A DNA stretch of 64,000 bases from Owenia fusiformis. Lineage: Eukaryota; Annelida; Polychaeta; Sabellida; Oweniidae. Under the pieces are notes generated by a model that was not told where the DNA came from, made no database searches, and was given only the letters and a program-made list of their open reading frames with translations. Below are positions 50,364-63,365 of this stretch, piece by piece; the stretch's first letter is position 1; each line of letters begins with the position of its first letter. The stretch spans positions 51,723,885 to 51,787,884 of the forward strand of contig CAIIXF020000001.1 of NCBI GenBank assembly GCA_903813345.2. Reading direction: 5' to 3'. The position numbers were made by a program, and so were the translations under genes.

Positions 50364-50650
50364 AGACGACATGGCCAACCTTACAATAGTGGATCAACCG
50401 GTCCTGCTGTCTGGCAATGACACCATATCGTCCTATAACGACTGGTTATACAAAGGAATCAACGAGTTCAAGGAAACATTGTATACACACAAGGAAACTA
50501 GAACAATTGTTCTGATATCAATTTACGTACCCGTGTTCACATTTGCATTGTTCGGGAACATTCTGGTTCTTATACTGGTATTTACAAACAGGAAGATGAG
50601 GAATGTGACAAACGTCTTTTTGGCGAATCTGGCGGTTGCCGACTTACTGG
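50364..50650 (+). CDS. Class A (rhodopsin-like) peptide-type GPCR, first coding exon only
   Basis: An acceptor (TTTTCTTATCTAG) at 50363 precedes a short 5' leader and ATG at 50371; the exon ends at a GTGAGT donor after 50650 in phase 1. The 93 complete codons encode an extracellular N-terminus with sequons NLT and NDT, TM1 with the signature GN in LFGNILVLILV, intracellular loop 1 (NRKMRNVTN) and the start of TM2 with the LAVADLL motif. The MR.VTN..L.NLAVADLL signature fits neuropeptide receptors (orexin/allatotropin, CCK, NPFF, QRFP-type); the ligand class cannot be decided from this part. No later exon is recognisable before 64000, so the next intron exceeds 13 kb or the gene is incomplete here. 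Confidence 0.85.
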
Positions 50651-51101
50651 GTGAGTAAGAGGAGTGGTGTATGACCCTCTCCAAAAGTTTGGGAACTACA
50701 AGCTATTGGATACGCATTAACGTCAGTTTACGATTGTCGATATTTAATACTGTAAAAAACTAAATTTTCACTGACAAAAAATTACTAATTTGTCAATCTG
50801 GAATGTTCTATGAGCATTGGATTTCACTGCTTAAAGAAATATCCAAATGAATTCAATGTTAAATCAAATATTCACTGCGCCTTTAATTTCACAGTCTAGC
50901 CTCTTCAGTGAAAATAGTGAAAATTAGGGTACCAAACCAAAAACCCTTTATCCTTTTTCAACTTCACTGTCAAATCACATAATTTTATATTATTTACTTT
51001 GACATAACTTCTTCAACGTGGAAATGTATTCATATTTAGTACAATGGAAACAAGTTCCATCATAATTAATTATACATCGGGGTTGTCCGACTCATTCACT
51101 C

Positions 51102-51258
51102 GTCAGTATCAAACGAAGGTAACTGCTGGAACCTTCGCATCTAAGATGGCGGACGGTAATTGTCGACTCATTGAAAACAAAAAATATCAAAATCAACAGT
51201 TACCGTCCTCCATCTTAGATGCGAATGTTCTTGCCATTATCTTCGCTAGATACTAACC
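51102..51258. repeat. Hairpin element containing an AAGATGGCGGAC motif
   Basis: TTCGCATCTAAGATGG.GGACGGTAA on the left arm pairs with TTACCGTCC.CCATCTTAGATGCGAA on the right, loop about 25 bases. The short open frame over it is a by-product. Confidence 0.7.
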
Positions 51259-51350
51259 AGTGTCTTTGAAAGGTAATTGAAGGGAGTGCACTTTACTGTA
51301 GCCTGTTATCTTGAAATGGCATACATGTACAAGTCAAACGACTGTCAACC

Positions 51351-51836
51351 AAGTCAACATACAGTCAAACAAGTCGACATACAGTCATATAAGTCAACAT
51401 ACAGTCAAACAAGTCAACCTACAGTCAAACAAGTAAACATACAGTCAAACAAGTCAACATACAGTCAAACAAGTCAACCTACAGTCATATAAGTCAACAT
51501 ACAGTCAAACAAGTCAACCTACAGTCAAACAAGTAAACATACAGTCAAACAAGTCAACATACAGTCAAACAAGTCAACATACAGTTATACAAGTCAACAT
51601 ACAGTCATACAAGTCAACATACAGTCAAATAAGTCAACATACAGTCAAAAAAGTCAACATACAGTCAAACAATTCAACATACAGTCATACAAGTCAACAT
51701 ACAGTCAACTAAGTCAACATACAGTCAACATACAGTCAAACAATTCAACATACAGTCATACAAGTCAACATACAGTCAAACAAGTCAACATTCAGTCAAA
51801 CAAGTCAACATACAGTCATACAAGTCAACATACAGT
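51351..51836. repeat. 20-bp minisatellite, about 24 copies
   Basis: The unit CAGTCAAACAAGTCAACATA is repeated head to tail with variants (CAGTCATACAAGTCAACATA, AACCTA endings). There are no unique spacers between units, so it is a minisatellite rather than an array with spacers. It sits in the presumed first coding intron of the GPCR. Confidence 0.9.
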
Positions 51837-53431
51837 GTATCCAGCTTCAGAATCTAATGATGTCTATGTTGATGTCTATATTGACAGGTCAATGTGACTG
51901 CAATGTTATTATCGGAAGCCAACAAAGACATTCTAAAATATAATTGATAACATGATTGAAAGACATGTCAAAAATTATATGAAAATTAGATAATTAATCA
52001 AATCAAATGAGAAAATAAACTTGCAACAAGCTGTTTTCTGACTTTATACGAACTGAAGTATTTATCTAATAATAAAAAACCTTTGCAATAGAAATGAAGA
52101 ATTGCTTCAATAGTTTAGCAATAACTGAGATAAATCAAGGACGAGAGTAAAATGGTAGATTAAAGTCTAAAAGGACATGAACCAGTTATCTGGGCATATG
52201 GAAAATGTCCGTTTCCATGTGGTTGTCAAGAGCGTGTTCACAGAACTATGGAATCAAGTAGTTCTCGAAACGCCCTATTCCGTCATAAAAATTAGTTTAG
52301 GAAACGGGTTGTCAAGGAAAAATGTTGAACAGAAACGAAGCTAGTTCTCTAGCACCTTCCCGTCCGGGTACTTCAATGCAGTTCGTAAAGATGAGACCGT
52401 AGAAAGACCGTTTAAAGTTCCAACTACGTCCAATCTGTCCACACACAGTTTAAACCCGCTTGGCAACATTTTCGAAAGAATTTAATTATAGAACTAGTTT
52501 GGTGTGCATATGCCACAGAATAGGTATACGTTTTTATACCAGATACCAAATTGTCATATTCATTTAAAATACTATTGAAACCTTTTGGGCAATTGCGTGA
52601 TTTATCACCTTAGCGGAGAATCTCTGGCCTCTGTCTTGCTCAAGCATATCCGGAGGTTTTTTGATCGATAAAGCAAGCTAGGGATACAATCAACAGGAAT
52701 TTTGAAAAATGACTTTTTGTGTTCTAAATGAAGAAGTCAAATGATTCTTTCAGGATGTTTTACAGATCCGTAAGGTATAATTTAGAAAGTAGAACACAGG
52801 CTGCATCACCTCTGTACTTGAAATAGATTGATTTAGAAAGAATGATACATTTGAAGTTCTGACATAGACTTCAATTGATTAATTGAATCTTTGGGAAATC
52901 TTTATGATCAATCTCTTTCGGCGTTTCTTATTCTATCCGTGCTTCCTTTAATTCAACCCGTATTAATTGGATTTACGAACGCCTTTGACTGATCTGAAAA
53001 TTGTTAGGCTACTTTGGTGATAATGGAATTAAGCTTCGTCATTACGACAGCACTAATTGCGATAGCATTACATGAATGTCATTATTTATGAATTAAAGTT
53101 GTTAATTGTATTAATTTCATTTAACTTGTAAGATTGTAGTATATGCTACACTGTACACATCAAATAACTTGACAGGTTCAACTAGTACATAAAGCTAGAA
53201 AATTCATCGGAAAAGTACATCCGGGTCCCCGTGAAAGTAATTTCTAGTTTGAGTTCCTCAACAGTGATTATGGACAAAACATTTTCTTTTATCTATCTAG
53301 AACGATATATCATAAACGTTTCGATCATCAAACCAAATGATAATTTTTAATTTCTGTAGTAAATCGCTAGTTCAATCTATAGGTTTTCTTGCGACTTTAT
53401 TTTACATCCAATGTGGTATAAGTCTATTTAA

Positions 53432-54131
53432 AGGGATATTCCTTGCAAGCCCATTCTCTCTTGATATGATAGCTATAACCATTATTATACTATCCATATT
53501 TACCAAACATGGGGAAATATTTTGATATGGTCATACGGGAAGTGATGTAATCGACTCTTTACTCCAATACAGGGGGTGAAGGATCTCCAAAAGTTCAGTG
53601 TTGGTATTGGGTCATGCGGTATCCATAGATCCATATAAGGCGTGTAGGACCATGTAGGGAAAGCTAAGGGGAATCCCACGAGACAAAGTAATACAAAAGA
53701 ATTGTGGGAGCTACTCACTTCTTCTGCTCCAAACTTGCCAATAACACTACAGGTAGCATAAAATCACCTCTAGACATCATGATAAGGCCCTAATTTTCTG
53801 GACGTGCAAAAATATCTTCAGGGCTTGCCAACTTAAAATGGAAAAATATATTATCTGTTATAAATCATATACAATTATGAAAAAGAATATTCAACAGGTT
53901 TTGTACATGTTTCATACTTTCTTGCCTTATGTACTATGCAAACTGAGAGTTGATGCCACCCCATCCTGTCCTGTGTCAAATCTTAAAAGATGGCAGCCCA
54001 AATATAAAATGAGCTAAATGTATTTTTAAATGATCAAAGACCATATCAAAACATGTTTTGCTAAATGGATAGTATAATAATGGTTATAGCTATCATATTA
54101 AGAGAGTAAAAGGCGTGCAAGGAATATCCCT
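53432..54131. mobile_element. 700-bp TTAA-flanked foldback element
   Basis: AGGGATATTCCTTGCA on the left and TGCAAGGAATATCCCT on the right, both next to TTAA (53428-53431, 54132-54135). Arms extend inward about 100 bases (GATAGCTATAACCATTATTA and inverse). No transposase. It resembles a piggyBac-mobilised MITE, a different family from 17145-17479. Confidence 0.75.
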
Positions 54132-55044
54132 TTAAGGGCATATAAAGTAGTCAATTGTTTAATGTCATCATTCAGGCATTTGTATTTATTTTAATACAGT
54201 TTCACAGAAATATTCTGTAATTCTGTTGATTAATTGTTTTACTACATGCTATCGACAGGCAATTCCACATTCGATACCCCTGGTCAAAGAATCAACGTAC
54301 GCGTTCATGGCCTCTAACCCAAATGAATCAATACCAACTTGTTATCTTGACACATCTGTGGTACTTTATGTCCAGATACCATGGGCAGTATGACAGAAGA
54401 TGTCGACCCATCACACTCAAACCATACATCAATTTTAATGGTTTGTAACTGTCGACTCTTAGACTAAAACAAATCTTCCCAATGATCAATGAGAATGGGA
54501 ATGACCTGATCGAATCACACAGAACGATACACTAAAACAATAATTCAATTGTTGACTTGGGTGTGATATAAATCCAAGTTTAATATTACCGACACTCCCA
54601 ACTTAGAACGGCTCAGGGAAAAAACCTTCTTACATCTACGAAAACCTACATTGTCCAAGTAACTAAACCTATTATACTGACAAAACATTGATCAAGACTA
54701 ATATTTCTGAGTTTATCTTCTTCAGCTTGGGACTAATCAGGTTAAGGTTCACATAAAAAAGTAGCTATCATTTTCGATCGCTTTTTTACTACATAACGCT
54801 CAATTCTTCACTCCGAACAAAAGTATCAATATATTATTCATTCTGCCACTAAAGCTCAACCAAACAAAAGTAGTTCTCGATCACGTACTTAAAGTGAGGG
54901 GAGGTATGATCCGATGGAGGCTAGATCCAAGGTCTACCAGTGTCTACAGAATCCATTGATTTTCCACAGAATTTAAAGCTTTGTGCGAGCCCATCAAAAT
55001 ATTTTTTTATATATCTGACGAGTGAGTATTTCAATCTTGTACAG

Positions 55045-55165
55045 AAATGATGCCAGTCGTTCCATAGCCGTCCGGTGAGCCACCTTAGGTACAGGTAGAT
55101 CGTGTACCGAAACGACTTTAACATATTTTCCAGTCGTTCCATAGCCTCCTTTGGTAGATCGTGTA
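55045..55165. repeat. Short direct repeat
   Basis: CCAGTCGTTCCATAGCC with GGTAGATCGTGTAC about 20-30 bases later occurs twice, near 55051 and 55131. Confidence 0.6.
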
Positions 55166-57355
55166 CAGATTCTGAAGCTATGATGAAAGAGAGGGTTTCC
55201 GAATATATTCATCTTATTCAAATCTATTCATGTTATTCAAGTTGGACATGCTTAAACTTAAACCATTTCAATTTGGGCTGTCAGAAGCCTTACATAGTCG
55301 AACAAATAATAAAATACAACGATAAAAGGGTATTGACTTGGATTTTTGCATCAACTTACCGGCGGATTACGGCAGCATAATTTGATTTAATAGAAGATAA
55401 GTTATAAGGAATCAAAGTAGACAACGCTCTTGTGAATATGGGAGTAAACATCTACTTGAACATGTCCTTCGGTATCATTTCCTGATCCGGGGTTATTATT
55501 TAGCATCGAGTTTTACCTTTGTTCATCGTTGTTACTGACAGTCTTAGCGGTCCGTTAATATGCGTTAATAGTGGAAGTTTCCTATCAACTTATCAAAATG
55601 GATTTTATGTGATATTTCTGATCATAAACGTCGAATACGAAGATTCAATATTTTGGAGATCTTAGGTATTACTCCAAAAATAAGTCTTGAATGACGTTTT
55701 AATTTTTGAAATTAAGCCCTTGAATTCTTCACAATTTATTGACAGTCCTGAAATGCCATTTGAGTTGTTTGGAAACCAATGTGTCATTCTGATATTCATC
55801 TTTCTGTCTGCAGCTAGTCTTCTAGAAAGAAGCTAATAGAAGGCCATGATTTCTCACGATGCTTCTGTGAAGGCTTCGTTCACTGAAGCTCAATAGGGCG
55901 ACTCTCGTTATATTGACATTCAATCCTTTTGCAGTATCATCAGGGATGATTTGGAATTTCAAGACCGTTTTACCTTATGGTATCCGATTCAAAATTGGAA
56001 ATGAACGACATATGTATGACGCCATTCGGTAATTTTCGATTTTTTATGTAGATTGTTTTCTTAGCTTCTTTCTTTCTCCATTGATTTATTCATGTATAGT
56101 GTAAAATCCGTTTTTAAGATACCAGATAGTAGAGCGTATACTGGTTAAAGGTTATTATACTCTACATCACCTACGTGACTACACAGACTGGTTTTGATTG
56201 TTTGTTTTGTTTTTCAAAATAGTTCTGAAAACTGAAATCACAGAAATCAAAAAATCTGGGCGACTTTGACATGTTGGTCTCAAATGTTCTGTACGACGGT
56301 CATCCTCCGTTAACTTAGACAAGCGGATTCAAAACACCTTTCATCTTGATACATTCAGGTGTTATACAACCCCAACCATATGGCTAAAGGAATACACTGG
56401 TAACCAAAAGATTCAAAATTCTAAAGACCCTCCGCTAAGGCTCTATGTCCTGTTGCAAAACCTCTGTTCTCAATTCAGTAGTGTAGTGAGCAGTCCAGAT
56501 CTCTGATTTACTTTTCTTCAGCCAAATCTATTGGAGTTTTATCAAGTTATTCCGGAGTTCAACAGGGTTTGTTGTGAGGAAAATTCCTAACAAAAATCTA
56601 AATTATTTACTCTCTTTAGGTACCTCTCTTTAACACACTTTTATACAATAATTGAATATCATTTGGTTGTTAAAACAATGAAAAAACCCAAACCATCTTT
56701 AAGATAAAAATTGTAAAATATGGTTTTCACCACCAGATAAAATGTGAAGGTAACCAGCAGGTAGGTCAAAAATAAAAATGCAACGGTAACCAATAGGAAG
56801 GTCATACAAAAAAGGACAACTAAAATAGAGTTCATTATCTGATCTGACGATTACAATATTTGACAACCTATATTTTGATTTTTGATATTGTAATCTTCTT
56901 AATGAATCTTGTGTAGATACTTATTTTAAAAACACTTTTGAATAATTCTTGAAAATTGACCCTTGCTGAAATCCTAAATTACTTCGAAAAACTCAAAGCA
57001 ATTTGTTCAATAAACAGGAATCAGCAGAGCAATATCAATAATAAAGGATCTAAGTAATATAAGTTATGGTTCTTCAATTTCTGGATTCTCTTGGGTTTTG
57101 GTTACTACTAACAAAACAATCTAGACCTTTTGAAGAAAAACATTCTATACACCTGCTTAACACGACGATATATACTATTTATAGGCTGTATTAATCAAGC
57201 GGCATTTTCACTTATGACAGTATAATTTCCTGATTGAATCTAATGAATGCTTAGGATGTAGGTTACTGATATCAACAAGGTCCACGAGGCAGAGTTACTG
57301 TCATTGCAGTGTTCCGCTCACGTCATCCTACGCAAAGGTTTTCACTTGGAGTTAT

Positions 57356-57763
57356 ATTGTATATTCACGCGGTCCTAACTTCGACCGTTAATTTGAATTT
57401 TTTACCTACCAGGTGCTTGAAAATCAAGGATTGCGAGTCTCATACTGCACCGTTTTTCTTCAAACTTATACCATTAAAAGCAGAACAAAATTGCCTTTCT
57501 GTCGGTGCATTACTTTATTGTAAAGAGTCCCTCGTTCTAGCAGCGTTTTGGTCCCCAGCTGTTAGAAGGCCTTCTTACAGCTGGGGACCAAAATGCCGCT
57601 GGAAGTAGGGACTCTGTTGAAGAGAATAATGTACCATCAGAAAGGGATGGAAAGTTTGAAGAAAAAAGGTGCAGTATGAGACTCGTAATCCTTGATTTTC
57701 AAACATCCGGCAGGCCAAAAATTCAAATTAACGGTCGAAGTTAGGACCACGTGATATTGTACA
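57356..57763. repeat. ~400-bp palindrome with very short loop
   Basis: The left arm (GCGGTCCTAACTTCGACCGT, GAAAATCAAGGATTGCGAGT, CTCATACTGCACC) returns in reverse complement on the right. The centre AGCTGTTAGAAGGCCTTCTT and what follows is itself palindromic around 57570. A 99-codon open frame on it is an artefact. Confidence 0.8.
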
Positions 57764-59489
57764 TTTGTTTTATTTAAGTGTCATGGTTAACAAATAGTAC
57801 ACTCAAATTTCGTAAAACAACAATAACCCAGGCCATCATCGACCTATAAGACACTGGCATGTGAAAATTCAATAAATAGCAATAGTCATTAATTAAAAGT
57901 CTGTAAAATTATCAAAAACTAGCACATTCTCCGACCACAGGCTCTGACAAACATATAATAATATAACATCATAATACATGTTCTATCACAGGCTATGATA
58001 GGATATTACAGAGATTACATAAGAGTATTGTATTATCTACTGTCATTGATTAATGGGATGTTTTTTATATATATTTTTTTTATTTCAAATAAAAAATAAA
58101 AAGGATGTTCATGAAAAGCCGAATTTTTATCTGGATCTGTTAATAACTAAAGTTGATTTTAAGAAAAATAAAATCCGATTTAATATGAAGGTATACGGGA
58201 AATGTTTGCACATCATGCATAAACCTGTTTTTGTGAGAGGGAAAAGAACGAATTGGTGTTCTATTTTACCACTTTGAAGTTCAAGTACTCCCAAATATGC
58301 TGCCTAAAATGAGGGACGAATTCTAAAAGAAAACAAGTATTGTCCGACATGATCCTAAACAATATTTCTAATAACTTGAGATTGTCGTCTTTATTATTAG
58401 ATCTGCTATTTCTTACAAAGCTAGATATCCATTTAGGTTTCATCGTTTAAGATACCATATCCCCATTCTCCAAAGCTAAGTTTTTAACGACATATGATAT
58501 TAAAGATAGAGAAAACAACACCTCAATTGCACCAGAATGAAGTCAAAGCATTCATCATCAACGTTTTAATCAATGGAGAATTGTCTCTAGTGTGTTGATT
58601 GTAGAATCGACTGGACATCATCAATGCAGAACTTCACTCTTACTTAGAATGGAATTAGCCAAGAACATTTTGAGAATGTCAAACGTCCCATTTTTTCTTA
58701 ACTTCTATTAGTATGTATAAATGTTTTCCATCAATAAGCGTTCTTAATATGAATGCTTGATTGGATTCTTGTGGAGAGAATCAAATGATCCAGATTGAAT
58801 GATGCTAGATACTGGCTTATGTTTGCTTCAATCAACCCCTAATCAGGGATAGAAGAGTTGACTTATGCCTTTTCTCTATGGCACAAAGAAAACAATACTA
58901 AATGAATATCAAAGGCCCAAAACTGTATACTTTTTGCTTAGTGACATGCCTCTAGTAAGGATTCTGGCTGCTGGTGTACAGGTAGCTTGGTATATGTGTG
59001 TAGATTTTATATGACATATCTAACCATAGTGATATTTAGAAGCATTTGGTTAAACATTTGAGTTAAATGCTCTATCATCATAATCAACAGAATGCTCCGT
59101 ACGTCATTTTTGCGTCAATTTCCTCAAGGACAGTATCAAGCGATCGTTTGAAGCATATTAAAATAGACAATTGTCACCTGCGCGTCTTCAGAGACAAGAG
59201 CAAACGTAGAGTGAATAATTGGACTAATGCTTATGGATTTTTTATCCTTTCGAGGTTCACTTGTGTAAATGACCTCGCACCTAAATAGATAATGCGCTTA
59301 ATGGCCAAAATGGATACTTTTTACCGAATGTTTTCCTTCAAATATGCCATAAAACATAATTTGCTGTCACTGCTTTGGTCAGGATTAACATGGTTCTTTG
59401 GGTTCACTCCGTACCGTATAGTGAAACGATCTCTTCAGGCTAGAATAATAAAAATACAGTACAATGTGAGACATTGACTGAACTAAAAA

Positions 59490-59660
59490 TCGGACAACTT
59501 GGGACAATGTCCCGATGATAACTTGGGACAAAAGGGACAACGTGGGACAATGTCCCCTGGTGTCCCCTGAATGATGTCCCAAGGATAGGAACTTGTCCCT
59601 TCATGTCCCATGGAAATATTTTACTCAATAACTCCCTTGATGTCCCACCATTTCTCATTG
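59490..59660. repeat. GGGAC/GTCCC-rich degenerate repeat
   Basis: More than ten GGGACA or TGTCCC words crowd into about 170 bases, in both orientations, as in CTTGGGACAATGTCCCGATG and TGTCCCCTGGTGTCCCCTGA. Confidence 0.65.
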
Positions 59661-60569
59661 GTATACGGCTAGCTTTCGAGTCATCGACATTCACATACGT
59701 TTTTTGGAGGAGGTCAAATCCAAAGCATTGGAATTGATTACAACCACCTTCCTCGCATTGTGGGATCAACGGTCTCTCTTATCCATTGTCTCTCACAAGC
59801 TTATTTTAAGAGAGATTCTGATAAATCAGAATGGTCTACTTGCAGTTAGAGAATTTATAATTATACCTGCAGCAAATACCTAGCAGACAACTTATATATA
59901 GTGCCACGTATTCCCCACTTATGTGTATAGCGCGGGGAATTAAATACATCATACAATATAATTGCGATGCAGTCAATAATAAGTTCAATATAGAAATGCT
60001 ATGATTTATAGTGTTATTTGTCTATTGTGAGACCTGGGAAATTCAACAAGTTGAACAACACACATAAGCAAATTTTACCAAATAAATCATGTATTTTCAA
60101 GATATATTGAAGCCGTAACGCTAGAAACTTGTTATTTGTGATAGATTAGACTTCTTAGTTTTGTTTATATTCATATTCCTGCTGTTTTCACATCATGATA
60201 ATCCATGACATCTCATTTCATCTCAGCTACGAGATATTTTTTTAGTGAAACAGAAAGATTGGATGAGTATCAAAATGCTGGTTTCAACTCTCTTTAGAAA
60301 TCAAAACTTGGTATTGCATATACAAGTATTGGTTCATTGAATTTCTGTTCATGATTAAAGTATTCCATTTGGTCAAATCTAATTATTCTGGCTAGTCAGT
60401 ATGTTTCTTAAGTCCATGATTAACTCAAACTTTATTACTATTCAATGCTTTTGTTTTGCTACTTTGGCGTCCGCTTTGACTGATCGAGGACAGCGTTTCA
60501 TTTACTTGTATCTCGCAATGGTTTCATTGTTCTTATAATATATGTACAGGTTTGGCCAAAAAACAATAA

Positions 60570-61025
60570 ATAATTTTAATGATAAATCATTTAAAAACAA
60601 TATGACACCATCCGTTTGAAAAACCTTTCTTTTCTTGTGGAGTTAGAGGCTAAAATTGACACTAGGAGTGTCATGAACGGCCACAAATTAAAAATGGAAA
60701 ATTTCCAAATTTCCCTCCATATTTCAGTCACAGCTGCACTCAATATGCTTGACTGAATCATTATTTTATTTAAGAGTAATACACAATCGATAGTTAGTTA
60801 AAATATATAAGTATTATAGATGGACTTTGTATTAATTTAACTTCTTTTGAAGGTTTCAAAACACAAATTTCCCTCCATTTTCCACAGTTTGGAAATCCGC
60901 AGTGAATAATATTTTTGTCACCCATGACACCCCTTGTGTCAACTTTAGCCTCCTACTCCACAGGAAAACGAAGGTTTTTCAATCGAGTGGTGTCATATTG
61001 TTAGGAAATTATTTATCTTTACAAT
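60570..61025. repeat. ~450-bp inverted-repeat element
   Basis: CAATATGACACCA and GTTAGAGGCTAAAATTGACAC with GGAGTGTCATG on the left pair with GGGTGTCATG/CATGACACC, GTGTCAACTTTAGCCTCCTA and TGGTGTCATATTG on the right; the outer parts also pair weakly. Confidence 0.7.
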
Positions 61026-62092
61026 GATATATAATGCGGCATGATTTAACATATCTCACAATGATATTCATCTTTAAACTTGTGTATTGTTTTCTGGCCC
61101 ACCCTGTTTAATACACTCCCCTCCATAAGTTTGGCAACCTTAGCTCCCCCATTGAACTACGTGTTAAAGCCTCTTTACGTTTGAATTTTTATTTACTTAA
61201 CCGGCGATGAAATAACTTATAATATTGATGGAAACGTATACTTGACTTTATTTCCAATACTTCCAAATTTTATCTTTTTTTTCCTCAATAGGTCTAAAAT
61301 TGATGATTAATTTGATGAATTTCTGAAAATCGTTTAAACTTTTTTGTACACTAAGCGTTTAGTTCATTTGATGAATACTAAAGTTACATCGCTTCAAAGT
61401 CATCTTTGAGAGTGTTTTTGAAAAATAATATTGAATTTAAAGCCCTATAACTTTGTTGAACCTGAAGAAACATATCAATATCAGATTCCAAATTGTAACT
61501 AAACAGAAAATTCTGAGAAGAGGTGACGTTTACGACGCAATTTACTTTCACCGGTCCCGCAAAGACTGTCCATCCAACTTATTACTTACTTGTACAATTC
61601 CTTTTGCCGAGCGAACAAAAATGATACTAATCTTGAAAAATCGTAACGATGATTGATCTAAAACAGGTCCTTGATTACACAAATTACATAGATGCGTATA
61701 AAATGCTTGACTGAGTCAATATTAAATGGCTTGCGATCGGGAATCACTACGATCAGGTAATGATCTAAAATTCTTGGCCAAACTTGATATGACACAAACG
61801 TCAGTTTTTATTGGAATCAAAGTCAACTAATTCAACCTATTAGACATCGATTCACATCATTAGACATCATTATTCATAGCTTTACAATATTTCACGTCAA
61901 AATGAAAACTTATGAATATAAATTGACTCGACGGTAGATACTCACTCTGCCTAGAAATAAATATCTTTTAAATACAGGCAAATATGTACTGCTATTTTTT
62001 TGTCGTCCAAGGAAAACCTTATCGACAACATCGTGCAATGACGACAGAGGTCCATGACCGTGAAAACCATTTATCAAAACTGGTAAGGGGAA

Positions 62093-62190
62093 CCAAAAGT
62101 TACCATGCGCGCAGAGTCTAGTTATAAACTACTGAAAACGAAGCTCTCTTTTGAGAAGCAAAGTCGAACGAATACAAAGGGTAATCAAAA
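62093..62190. repeat. Dispersed repeat, copy B (inverse of 3900-3990)
   Basis: CGCAGAGTCTAGTTATAAAC, GAAAACGAAGCTCTCTTTTG and GCAAAGTCGAACGAATACAA are reverse-complement matches to the stretch at 3900-3990. Confidence 0.7.
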
Positions 62191-62816
62191 GTAAGATTGA
62201 GAGTTGGAAACTAGATGTACAGGGTGTTTCATATGTATGCAACCCCCTCTAAACTCATACATGTACACAGTAACATTGCCAACCTATCATGTTATTTAGA
62301 ATAGGATTTTATTAGTACTGATGCCCTTTTAGGGCCAAACGTACATCCGATATGCAATTTTCAAGAACAGTAAACTGATATATAATTTTGTTCCTTATGA
62401 AAAGTTACATAGGATTGGAAAGTGTCCCTGAAAAAAGATACAATCCATCAAAATATGTGGGTAGGGGGTCATTTATAAGCAGTTTTGTAAGGATTTTTAA
62501 GCCAGTCCGGTGATCTTTTCACGTTGTCTGCAACCCAATTTGGTGATAAGGGTGGTACCATGGGCCGTGACCTCCCTATAAACCACTGCATGAACCCTGT
62601 CTATATATCTTTGTGCATAACTGCCACAGACATGTGGACTGAGCTCTGCCATGGTAACAATAGCCAGAAATGTGCAATACGGAAACTAAAGTCATTTGAA
62701 TTGTACATTTATTTGTGTAAACATCACAGTGATGAGACTTTTCCTTATTTTGAAATCTCAGTTGTACTAATATTGAGGGGTCACGATTCTATATTATTCC
62801 CAAATCTAAAAAATAT

Positions 62817-62888
62817 CATTTACAAAGCATTGTACATAATCATTTACAAAGCATTGTACATAATCATTTACAAAGCATTGTACATAAT
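62817..62888. repeat. 24-bp tandem repeat, three exact copies
   Basis: Three identical units starting CATTTACAAAGCATTGTACA follow one another without interruption. Confidence 0.9.
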
Positions 62889-63254
62889 CATGAATCACAG
62901 CAGTTTATTTCTCTATGAGATCATAAGAACATTTATTGAAGCGGATGCGTTCTACAGAAATCTTCTTTTTTAGATGTAAAGTATCGAGTATTCTTTCATG
63001 GTATTTAATTCCACAATCTGTTTTTCAGGTCAACTCAAATGGTTTTGTGAGCTTATTTCATATCTATTCACCTACTGTTTCACCTACTATTTAGAAAAAT
63101 GCCCGAAAATCTCAATATGCCATATATAGGTATTTACAGGGAGGGATTGAATATGGGTTTTATTCCTCGGATAATATGATATTGACCGAAATCCTGACTA
63201 GAAATGTTTGAATCTAAATTTCAAAGTTTATAACCGGGAAACCAAAAATAGGTT

Positions 63255-63365
63255 AATACACTCCAATACGATTTTTACCCGGGGACAATACGATTTTTTC
63301 ATGGAATACGCTCCAATACGATTTTTTTACCCGGGGACAATACGAATTTCAATACGATTTTTCCT
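63255..63365. repeat. Local CAATACGATTTTT repeats
   Basis: CTCCAATACGATTTTT and ACCCGGGGACAATACGA occur two to four times within about 110 bases. Confidence 0.6.

Noticed and set aside
51277-51492. 71-codon frame with repeated QTSQPTV
   Set aside because: A translation of the minisatellite; no start context or splice support.
51351-51836. CRISPR-like array
   Set aside because: Repeats are contiguous 20-bp units with no unique spacers, in an animal genome; it is a minisatellite.
57309-57608. 99-codon open frame
   Set aside because: It runs through one arm and the centre of a palindrome, so it is explained by the repeat.
62524-62973. 149-codon open frame on the plus strand
   Set aside because: It includes the exact 24-bp tandem repeat in frame, has no recognisable domain and lacks supporting splice or promoter context.
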